Positions 54,530-64,000 of a DNA stretch of 64,000 nt are shown piece after piece (position 1 is the first letter of the stretch; each line of letters opens with the position of its first letter). The DNA is taken from contig OX344750.2 of assembly GCA_947034885.2 (NCBI GenBank), forward strand, positions 4,402,001-4,466,000. The letters are read 5' to 3'. This DNA comes from Thuidium tamariscinum. Its lineage: Eukaryota > Streptophyta > Bryopsida > Hypnales > Thuidiaceae. A program made the translations under genes and the position numbers. A model generated the notes under the pieces. That model was not told the DNA's origin and made no database searches. It saw only the letters and a program-made list of their open reading frames with translations.

Positions 54530-57188
54530 ATGGGGAGCCCTTTCAGCTGGTTGCTGGCGTCTTGCGTGATGATCGTGAACCTGGTTGCAGGAGTGTCGAC
54601 GAGCATTTGTGTACAAGAGAATCGGAATCGGACGAACTGGGCTGGGAACGTAGTGTACAGCGCTGATTGCTTGCAGGAGGCCGCTTCGTTGAAGGCCATC
54701 ATCGGCCTCGTGCGCTCGGACAAGAAGGTGACAGCGCTGGGTAAGCGGCACTGCTTCAATTCGATTGCAGACAACTCAGAGAATCAGCTCTCGCTCATCT
54801 CGTCGATGCACAAGGTCAGTACGTCATATATACATTGTCAAATTTCTGCAACCATCAAGGTAGAGTATTTCTAGATTTATCAATAATTATGTAGCAACTT
54901 TGCAGTTAGTATATTTCGGGAACTATTTTAGGTTTCATTTGAAATTTTGAGCAATCTATCCTACACCAGCTTGGGCTAGCTGCACCCCAGAAGCTGGCGC
55001 GTTCGTCGAAACTAGCGACAAATAATCTCTTCTAGCAAACCATTTGGTTACACTACAACAGGAAGCAGAGTTGCAACACATCATCAGTCCATTAATTAAG
55101 ACGGTCATGTAGGTATAGAATCGGGACCGAACCTCCGCTGCAAGATGTCTTTAGAGGTAACATCTTGAGCAGGATACATGTTGGGGTGCGTGTGAATAGT
55201 GAAGGTTGGGGTTCCGGATTCTACATTCTACATTCTAACCAAAATCCACTTCACAATAAATTGCGATAGCAGCCTTCCGCACTACCTAGTATTAAACTTC
55301 CTGCCAAATATAATCCTTTGACTGTACACAAGGTGATAGCGCTGGACACTGCTGCGAAGACCGTGACCGTCGAAGCGGGGATCACATACACCCAGCTCTG
55401 CCCATATCTCGATGCCCACGGCTTTGCCCTCCACAACCTCGCCTCGATCACCGACATCTCAGTCGCGGGCGCCATCAGCACCGCCACGCACGGCTCAGGC
55501 GTGCACAACGGGAACCTGGCGACGGCCGTGAATGCTCTCGAGATCGTGACTGCGGACGGGGAAATCGTGAAGCTCTCGCGCGGGGAGAAGAATTTCGAAT
55601 TCCAAGGTGCGGTGGTGGGACTTGGCACTATGGGCGTCATCGCACGCATCACGCTCGATGTGCAGAAGAGGTACACGATGCGGCAGTATGTGTATTTGAA
55701 TATGAACTTCGCCACAGCCATGGCGCATTTCGACGCTGTAATGGCGAGTGCGTACAGCGTCAGCCTGTTTACGGATTGGCAGAACCAGCGGATCAAACAG
55801 GTGGTGTAACGAACTCTTCCCGTTCTTTCACTTGATCGAAGCTGCTCATGTTACCCCTACAAAGTTCCTTGGATTTGAGTGGCTGCTGAGATTTTAGCTA
55901 CATGTTCTTGTTCGGAATTCAGAGAGGAATTTCACGCACCAAAGTATGCACTATTTGGATATCACAGACAGGAGTTATAAAGGTTAAGCATTTCCCATTC
56001 AATTGAGGTTCTCATGTTAGCCCATCTAGTTCCTATCATTAGAAAGGTAAGATTTTTATATCTTATAATATTCTTGAAGAGAGAATTCTAATGCACGAAA
56101 GTATGAACCATTTCGATATACTATACAGACGTTATGAGGGTTCAAAGTTTAATTATGGATGATGTAAAACTGAAAGTATAACATTTGAGGTTTGTGGAGT
56201 GCAGATTTTGATCATTTCTGACTTGTAATTTGAGCTCTTGTAACTCTAATTTGCATGTGATATATATACTCTAACTGAGTTTGAATTCAATAATAATTTC
56301 CCTCAATGTGTGACCCAAAAATCAAACCTCTCAAATACACAATCATGATTAATAGTAACACTTTACTTGCAAAGATCTCTAAGTGTTTTCAATCATCTAA
56401 AGAATGAATTGCCTTTATCCTTCAAGTACTCCACTAACACATATCAAGTTTTTTACTCTAAAGTGAAGGGGAGATTACTTTGCTTTGATAGAAACTCAGT
56501 AGTCCCATCCTCCCAGCTTTAAACCAATTTCTATCCCACTCAATCAATCTTAATGATTAAGGTTGTCTTGTATATGTACCAACGCCAGGTGTGGATCAAG
56601 GTCCGCGACGGATACGGACCCCCCTTCACAGGCCCAGCGACCTACTTCGGCGCCACCCTCGCCACCCAAAACCAGCACCCCACCGGCGCTTCCCCAACGA
56701 ATGCGACTCAGCAACTGGGCATCCCCGGCCCCTGGTACCTCCGTCTCCCCAACTCTCGTCCCGGCACCATCCCGACCTCCGGAAACGAGCTCCAGTCGGA
56801 GTATTTCGTCCCCTACAAGCACGCCGTCGCCGCCATTCGTGCTGTGGAGCGACTGCGCGACCAGATGAGTCCCCACCTCACCATCAGCGCGATTCGCACT
56901 ATTGCAGCCGATGAGCTCTGGATGAGCACCGCGTATCGCAGGGGGAGTGTGGCCTTGCACTTCACGTGGAAGAATGAGGGTCCGGCGGTGCAGGAACTGC
57001 TGCCGGTGATTGAACGAGCGCTCGCCCCGTTTCTGCCGCGTCCGCACTGGGGGAAGTTGTTCACTGTGCCACCGGAGGAGCTGCGGGCGCGATACGAGAA
57101 GGTGAACGAGTTTCGGGCGTTGGCGGCGAAGCATGATCCGAAGGGGAAGTTCCGGAACGCGTTCTTGAGGACGAATATCTTTGACTAA
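54530..57188 (+). CDS. Secreted alditol/xylitol oxidase-like FAD enzyme, paralogue 2, catalytic Glu replaced
   Basis: Exons 54530-54814, 55333-55800 and 56589-57188, all phase 0 with GT-AG borders, give 450 aa. Exon structure matches gene 1; exon 2 is 9 bp shorter (VSRGTGGGKN becomes LSRGEKN). I start at 54530 by homology; an in-frame ATG at 54410 would add 40 residues and hide the signal-like start. Kept: hydrophobic N-terminus, TNWAGN, GKRHCF (covalent-FAD His), ISVAGAISTATHGSG, VSLFTDW, HFTW, HWGKLFT. Changed: the AldO-type catalytic Glu in SEIRTIAAD (gene 1 E355) is Ala352 (SAIRTIAAD, codon GAG to GCG), and LPHF has become LPNS. No stops or shifts, so the frame appears maintained. Either activity is altered or lost while the flavoprotein is kept, or decay has just begun. 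Confidence 0.85.
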
Positions 57189-58260
57189 GTCAGATTGGAA
57201 TACACAGTGAGAGCACAAGGTGATTGTCACGACATTACATTAAAACTAGGGAGTTCAAAAGTTGTGACACTTGCAATCACACCCGGTTGCAAAAGAAACT
57301 TGTATTGTAGTTTCTATAGTTTGCCATAGACATGTGGATTTTGGTGCTTCCAATGTGTGAGTCAAGATGAATCTCTGACTATGCAATGGATAAATTCGTG
57401 ACAATGGGGCATGACAGACAATGTGAACTTAGTATAATAGGTGCGTCTGAACTAGTGATGTGCAACGACTGTTGCTCGGACGTGTTACAACCACGGGTTT
57501 TTTCTAAGAAGCGAAATAATTTTTATGTTCCGAGTGTCATTCTAAGTTGATATGCCCACTTCAATTTTGTTAAATTGGCGGCATTCTTCTACTTTGATAT
57601 GTGCTTTAGCTTGCTGGGCCATCCAATCTGCAAATTACATTTCATCCACAACATTGTGCATTGCTAAGCTAGGATTTCACCGGCATCACCCTCTCCCAGC
57701 TCACTAAGTAGAGTCATTTCCTTCCATGCTCGAGGGTCCCCAGTCGGCTATTTTAATGGAATAGTGCCAATTCAACGAACTGGACGTTCTAAGAGACGTG
57801 CACCCACAATTGCCCCATGAGACATTGAGGATGCATTCATTTCCAGTTCCGACACTGGGTGCAAATATCTTAGCGAAACTTGAGCCGGTCTATTTAATTG
57901 GTGTAATCATTTCAGCATCCGATTCATGGCACTGAAATATCGTAACAAGGAAACCCACAAGACTTTTCTTGTAGACGAATATTGAAGCTTCGAATGCTTG
58001 TGTGCTGAACCTGGCCAAAGTGGTGGTTGTGTTTCTTAATTGTTTGGGTGTTGCAGATAGAGAGTGATAGCAGAGTGGATGATGGGATTTCTGCCGAGAT
58101 TATGTAGTACAGTACATTGAACCTCTGGAATGAGATTGCCATGGGACTTTATAGTGCACCGAACCCTCTCCAAATTCACTTTCATATAATTTTACAACTT
58201 GACATGTGGAGGTTGTCATTCAGATGTGTACACAACATACCAGATTCCCAGGATATACAC
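57189..58260. other. 3' flank of oxidase gene 2
   Basis: 57189-57860 is paralogous to 32265-32912. 57860-58260 has no counterpart in module I and no recognisable gene. Confidence 0.5.
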
Positions 58261-58368
58261 AAATGTACTGTGAGTACAGTGCCCTCCCAAATTTGGGGGC
58301 GTAGCTGGCTCTAGGTGAGTAAGAGAGTAGCTGCAAAAATCTCTGGGAGGGCACTGTACAGTACATTT
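58261..58368. ncRNA. Strong ~108-nt hairpin, miRNA-precursor-like or tiny MITE
   Basis: Left arm AAATGTACTGTgagTACAGTGCC + CTCCCA pairs with right arm TGGGAGGGCACTGTACAGTA + CATTT with a 3-nt bulge. Pairing continues inward with ATTT/AAAT and AGCT blocks toward a ~25-nt loop. Length and a nearly perfect ~20-bp outer duplex fit a plant MIR precursor. A short MITE is the alternative; no clear target duplication is seen. Confidence 0.45.
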
Positions 58369-59350
58369 CTGAATGTTGTTGGAGAATAAGAAGGATTTGT
58401 ATTTTTCAAAGTAAATCTGTTCTCTGGCGAACTGTGGAACTCCATCAATCGATGCAAGTGTACGTCGCAGATTGGGAGGTTCTACGTACAAATGGAAATT
58501 GAATTGCCTCCAGCGGGAAATCGTAGGTCTTGGAAACGAGAACGAACAATCTATATAAACACTCCATCTCTGAACGGCGGTATTCCTGTCGAGCAATTTC
58601 GATGACAGGAAACTGCACACAAAGGGCAACAGTACACGCCTCTTATTACACCTCGACAATTTTAGTCTGAGCATATGCGGGTACTAGAAGGAAAAATGAC
58701 GATGACAATTGGGTTGCAGGCATGGAGTATTTTTGATAACGTCATTCTAAGTTAGAGATTGTCATGTTTAAGCTTCTCCGAACTTACTCTGCAAAGTGCG
58801 AAGCAGGTTTCAAATTAAACTGAGCCCGAATTCAGAATATATTTCGGGGCTTTCGGCCTATTCTATGACCCCCTCCTCCTGCATTGCGCAAGACTGCTCC
58901 CCTTGCACTTCGACTCTTCCATGTCCAATGACGGATTCCTGCTGCGCACAGGGCTCACACTTTGAATTCACGAAGTCGTAAATGTAAATTAAAACCTGCT
59001 TGGTTTGCGCCATATGCTTGCAGGAGAGGTGCTCCCGGGTTCTTGGACTCAGGCCATGCTGATGAAATCATGAAACCAAGTTAATCCCTAAATGCCCAAA
59101 GCCTTTTTTGAGATTCTAGGAATTTGCTTTAAATTGAAAAAACAAACAAAACAAACAAAACATTTTGATAACCTTTATCAATTTTTTTGGAATATAACCG
59201 TATAAATTCAAACTAAACATGTCAAAGATTACATAGAAAAAGAAAACACAAATGAAACTTTGAGAATAATGAGCTAAATTAGAAGCCATGAATAATATGA
59301 TAAATCACCCCATTACAAACCAAATGGGAGCAGACCCATTGTAGGTCAGA
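58369..59350. other. Intergenic with the third copy of module 3' flank
   Basis: 58750-58940 is paralogous to 33050-33240 and 41085-41180 ('ctctgcaaagtgc.a.gcaggtttcaaatt', 'ttcggggct', 'ccctcctgcattg'). A minus-strand frame at 58216-58674 overlaps the hairpin and has no known motif. Confidence 0.5.
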
Positions 59351-59468
59351 TTGTAGTGGTGGTGTACATTCAAGTTTCCATTTGATCAGTAATGGGATGA
59401 TTTACCTTATTGTAGTGGTGGTGTACATTCAAATACCCATTTGATCCGTAATGGGATGATTTACCTTA
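59351..59468. repeat. Two tandem 59-bp repeats
   Basis: TTGTAGTGGTGGTGTACATT begins at 59351 and again at 59410, each unit ending in GATGATTTACCTTA. An inverted partial copy lies just upstream (59297-59330, gataaatcaccccattac). Confidence 0.85.
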
Positions 59469-59555
59469 TTGGATTCTGAAATAGGGTAAGCTTCAATAGT
59501 ATTCAGAATGCTCAGCTTGAGGAACTGTGCAGCAAGTTATTTAGTAGGCAATTAA

Positions 59556-60499
59556 CTCCTAAAGGTTTTTGACTATGTTTTCACCAAAAATGCTCCAAAA
59601 CTGCCATTTCTAATACAAGTGAATTTTTTTTTAAAACACATTTTTGACTCATGTAACCGTAGGATCTTGTAGTAATGTGGTTTGTAAACATGTGGAAAAA
59701 ATTTCAGAAATTTCCACTGTGTAGATTGCAAGATATAAGCATTTGAATTGGCAAAAATTGTTTTTTTATCCCTGCGAAAATCCGGGCAATTGCACTTCAC
59801 AAGGTCACATTTGTGTGAAAAAAAATTCAAAATGGTGGTTACTCTTTGAATTCATACTTCAATGCAAGTTGGATTCATTCACAAAAAATTTCAAACCATT
59901 TGGAATTGTACAACATATAGGAAAAAAGAAGTAGGTAGAAAGAAGTAAAAAATGAGCCAAAATACTAAATTGTGAACATTTTATTCATGGAATTGAAAAT
60001 TTTCAATCCCAATGGTTAAAATGTTGTAATAAAAAATCTACACCTTCTGTTTTTATTTTTTTTCCAAAAATATGAAAAATTGAATTAAATGAAGAATTTC
60101 AAACTTTTTTTGTACTGTAGAGATTCTATAACTAGCCGCAAACTACCCCAAACTCAAAATCTTCATAACTTTTGACTCATTGATCAAAATGGATTGATTC
60201 AAAGCATCCCATGTCTGTATAAACCTAAAGAACCAATTTGAAATTTCACTTTCTAAGAAAAAAAATTTTGAATAATTTTTTTCAGCTGCCCGGACTGCCC
60301 ACCGAGCAAAGAAAATAACATATCCTGCCATAACTTTTTAACCGTGAAGTCAAAATTTATGAAAACTGTCAGGCCTTAAAGCTACTCCTCAGGCACACAT
60401 TGTATCAACATTTCAAAGAAAAAAAATAAAAACTCCATCCATAGTGAGCTGCCCAAAAAATTTATAATCTCAAAAAATGTTGTTCAGGGCTTTAGGGGT
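59556..60499 (+). mobile_element. TTAA-flanked MITE, family T1, 944 bp
   Basis: Between TTAA 59552-59555 and 60500-60503. Ends CTCCTAAAGGTTTTTGAC and, inverted, CCCCTAAAGCCCTGAAC. Best-preserved copy of the family also at 13471-14462 (inverted) and 15562-16450. Three small frames inside (59573-59830, 59743-59934, 60143-60331) are not genes. Confidence 0.78.
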
Positions 60500-60680
60500 T
60501 AATATTGGCGATAGGCCATTCCCCTGGAATGTCTCTGTGGGTTACATATGACCGAGGGGTGAATATGAGGAGCTTGTGTCTCTCAACAGCAGCCGTCCAA
60601 AGAGAATTGCTTCTCCGATTTCCAATTGCATAGCCAGAAAAAGGTCCTAAAGAATATAGCCAACAGTCCCAAAATGTCTA

Positions 60681-60727
60681 AAAGTTAAAGTTAAAAGTTA
60701 AGAGTTAAAGTTAAAAGTTAAAGTTAC
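60681..60727. repeat. (AGTTAAA)n simple repeat
   Basis: Imperfect 6-7 bp units agttaa/agttaaa, about seven copies. Confidence 0.85.
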
Positions 60728-60862
60728 CAACTATTTTGATAAGTGGTGGAACTCCATGCCTTTGGCTCACTTCTAGGCTTGCAGTTGAAACATATGTCTA
60801 TACCACTCCTAGTTTCTAGAGCTTCATGCAATGAATGTCACAATTTTGGTACTCAAATTTAA

Positions 60863-61727
60863 CTCTTAAAGTCCTAAAGTTTCTTTGGGAAGTACAATAA
60901 AAGCTCAAACAAATTCCTATATTCTAAGTATTTGACATGATTTTCAAAAAGTTCTTTTGAAGAGAGAAAAATTGTTTTTCTATTGTCTTTCTAAGAATAT
61001 AATTTTTATTTCAATTGGTGTCTTGGAGCAAAGTTATGGCACCCTAAATCTAAAAAATAGTTTGTCATGCAAAAGAAACCCCACAAAAATTTGGAATAAA
61101 AATTCTAAAAACTTGTTTCTCATGAATTATTATTATTTTCTACAAGGATATCTTAGATTCATTCTATTTGGATTAGTGATGTGAAAGTTATTGAGATTCT
61201 TATTTGTAGGCAATAATTTCATTTTCTTGAAAAAATAACTCATATTGGATTTGTTTCTAGCTAAATTTTCACAAATTAAAAAAAATAAAAAAATAAAAAT
61301 TCCTTACTAGAACAATCTAATCATTGGAATTAGTATATTTCAATTCCATTTTAGAGCATTTGACTATTTAGTTTATCTTCAATTTCATACCTACTTCCAA
61401 TTAACATTTTCTTAATGAATGAATTCTTTTTTTCCTAGATTCTCAACTCAATTATTTGACATAATTTTTTTTGATCCAAAACTTATAGTGCAGAATCTTT
61501 AAGTTGAGAAGGTTCAAAGTCTTTTACTCTACTCAAACAAGATGTAAAATAACCTTCTAATTACTTCACTTCAAATACAAATATCTTACACTCTACATGG
61601 TCAAAGTATCTAAAATTCTTCTATGTATTCTTATACTAATCTATCGCAAGATTCTAAGGTTAAATGTTAAAAAAAGGAACAATTTTAAGTGGTTCTTAAT
61701 GAAAAGAAGTCCTTTGGACTTGAGGGG
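60863..61727. mobile_element. TTAA-flanked MITE, 865 bp
   Basis: Between TTAA 60859-60862 and 61728-61731. Ends CTCTTAAAGTCCTAAAG and, inverted, CCCCTCAAGTCCAAAGG. Similar in layout to 45708-46621. Confidence 0.65.
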
Positions 61728-61731
61728 TTAA

Positions 61732-64000
61732 TAAAATTGACTATCTTTCATGAATAATGCACTTCTATATCCAAATGAATCAATACAAAGCCCCTTGAAT
61801 GAAGTATTTAGAACCAAGCTTTTTTTTTACTTTTTTCACCCTTTAGTCCCTCTCTCTCTAAGAGTCTTCAAAATATTGAATTTTCAATGGATCCAAGAAT
61901 ACATAAATGCCTTTGTTTTGATTTTATAAACATAAATTTAAATAAAACACAATCATTTTGGAGGCTATGATGACATACAAATTCATTTAGTTGGTTATTT
62001 TTTCTATTTTTTATTTTCTTAAATCCCATTTTCTAATGATTTGGAACAACAATTCACCAAGTCAATATGAAAGAAAAAGCATTTTGGAGGTTTCGGAGAA
62101 GTCATTGATGTTTCTAATAATTTTACTTTTTGTAAAAGAATCTTAGTATTCTAAGGTATAAGGATCTTTCAAGTCCAACTAGGAATGCACTATTTTCAAC
62201 CCATGATTTTACAAATGTATATTATATTGAAATATCTTGAATGCTTGGAAAATGCTTGCCTTCACCCATTGTTCAAAATCTAAATGTCTAGTCTTAAAAT
62301 CCTACATGATCAAAATCCAATCCTAACACATTTTGCACAATTTTTATCCTAGAAATTTTTTATACAAAATATAACTAGTAATTATAGTTTGGGGCTTAAA
62401 ATCCAAAGGTATTACTAGCTACAATTCAATCATGTAAAAACTTTACAGTACACATCTCAATTAGGAGGCTTTCAAAATGAAAAAAAACACAAAAAACACC
62501 ATCCATTAGCCCTATGGATATTGAGATTTATCATGGCCCAATGATAGGTTGATAGAATAAAGAAACAACTACCTTGAGATCTATTGTCTTTCACTTTAAT
62601 TATTCAGAAATCCATTAAAAAAATATTAGGCAAGATCACTAGAATTTATTCATATGATGACATCTAAAATTGCTTATATCTACATTGTATTACCCTAAAA
62701 TATTAGTTCATGGTAATAAAGTATAAATTTAGATTTTAGATTTTAAATCTAGTGTAATTGGTTAAAATTTTAGAATTTATTACTTAAAACTCAAATTTGT
62801 TGTAAAGTATAAAGATATTTGAACCAAGAACAATATTATGTGTATTAATAAAATATGCTCTTGAATAGGCATCAAAACATGTCTTTTCAATAATCATATG
62901 TATCAATTGTAAATGTAACAAAATATTTGATTTTTTGAAATAATGTCATTAAAAAAATAAAAATATAACAACAACATATATTTGCTAGGAATGTTTTTAG
63001 GTAATTGATTTTAGAAAAAACAAGACATGGATGGAGATAAAGGACCTTGGTTAGCAATCATTGCATTCTTATACATTATCCTCAATACCGAATCCGAATA
63101 AGAACAATAGAAAACAATGTAAAGTCATTTTCTTTACAAATTACAGTACAAGATTATATTGTAATTGTTGAATATTATAAATATAATTTTGTTAATGAAT
63201 GGTTTGATTTTAATTGTTGGATTTATAACCAGACAAATACAATCAAAATCAAATGTAATTTATTAAATTGATTGATGGTTACATTGGATCAAAACCTTCA
63301 AGTTTCTAAAATAAGATTTTACAAAATTTAATAAAATGATCTCACATTATGATTTTTCATAAATTTTGAAGGATACAATATTTGAAGATGTGGGTTTTAT
63401 TTGATGAGAATTAAATTGAGATTTTTTTCAACTTCTTTTATAAAAATGGAAGAAATGAAAACCAACTTTGATTATCATACAATAATGCCTACATTAGTCC
63501 ATTTCATAATAAAGGATTATTAGAATTTTGTACACATGTCTATACGCATTAAACAAATATAATTGATTTTAATTTTAAATAATAAATATTTTTGCTATGA
63601 TAGATAAATTCAAGAACAAAAATTTAATCAAATAATCAAATATGCATATAGATTTCTATTTTATTCCATCTTTGAAAATTCATAATCCTTCAAGAAGAAA
63701 AATTATTTTTTATTTGAAATGGAACAAACAAAATCAAGTTTTTAAAATTCCATGAAATTGAAGAAGGATACAACTAATTTTCTCAATTTAATAATTAATA
63801 TGATATATTCTTTTCATTTAGTTTTATTTATTTATTTTTAAAATATACCTAAAAATGATAAATTTTCAAAAAACAATTTAAAGTCGTATAAAGATTGTAG
63901 TCCTTGAAAAATGAAGAGAAGTATAAAATAAGCAACAAAAGTGTAGTGCTAATTTGTATCATTGTAATAATACATCATCATAATGATAATTTATGTCAAC
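61732..64000. repeat. AT-rich DNA; from ~62150 an inverted copy of 43480-46750
   Basis: No gene. The minus strand of 62150-64000 is collinear with 43480-46750 and lacks the three MITEs found there, so it supplies their empty sites (62294-62297, 62768-62776, 63047-63049). The copy continues past the window end. Confidence 0.65.

Overview
This is nuclear DNA of a land plant. The few genes have GC-rich exons split by GT-AG introns and sit in very AT-rich intergenic DNA packed with non-autonomous DNA transposons. The gene set points to a non-seed plant such as a moss, liverwort or lycophyte (inference): a plastid-type fructose-1,6-bisphosphatase with an S/P/R-rich N-terminus, two secreted alditol/xylitol-oxidase-like flavoenzymes, and a decayed CCT-GATA (ZIM-like) gene. 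No organelle, bacterial or viral genes were seen.

Layout. 0-2.6 kb: MITEs and AT-rich DNA. 2.59-3.43 kb (minus): GATA/ZIM-like pseudogene. 4.56-6.71 kb (plus): intact three-exon FBPase. 8.2-17.2 kb: repeats, including a CACTA-like end with a long array of TGACT-containing subterminal repeats and two inverted copies of a TTAA-flanked MITE. 17.29-18.2 kb: telo-box promoter elements followed by four C/D-box snoRNA candidates in an A-B-A'-B' order. 22.1-24.5 kb (minus): exon-like pieces of an unrecognised gene, with a MITE in a presumed intron. 24.7-28.4 kb: tandem repeats and long fold-back elements. 29.6-32.3 kb: alditol-oxidase-like gene 1. 33.3-38.4 kb: a 5.1-kb piggyBac-type transposon with TTAA target duplications, terminal repeats and a transposase frame broken by one in-frame TAG. 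38.4-54.3 kb: segmental duplicates and MITE families. 54.5-57.2 kb: alditol-oxidase-like gene 2, with the family's catalytic Glu replaced by Ala. 57.2-64 kb: duplicated 3' flank, a strong small hairpin, more TTAA MITEs, and an inverted copy of the 43.5-46.7 kb region.

The main biological story is duplication overlaid by transposition. The oxidase module occurs three times (29-39, 39.4-42 and 52.7-59 kb), and the middle copy has lost its gene. Because paralogous stretches were later hit by different transposons, the window holds filled and empty versions of the same sites. These show the exact ends and target-site duplications of the piggyBac element (TTAA), two TTAA MITEs, a CACTA MITE (CAA), a Mutator-like MITE (9 bp) and a further MITE family (TTGTT).

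All calls come from reading the sequence. No alignments, searches or structure predictions were run.
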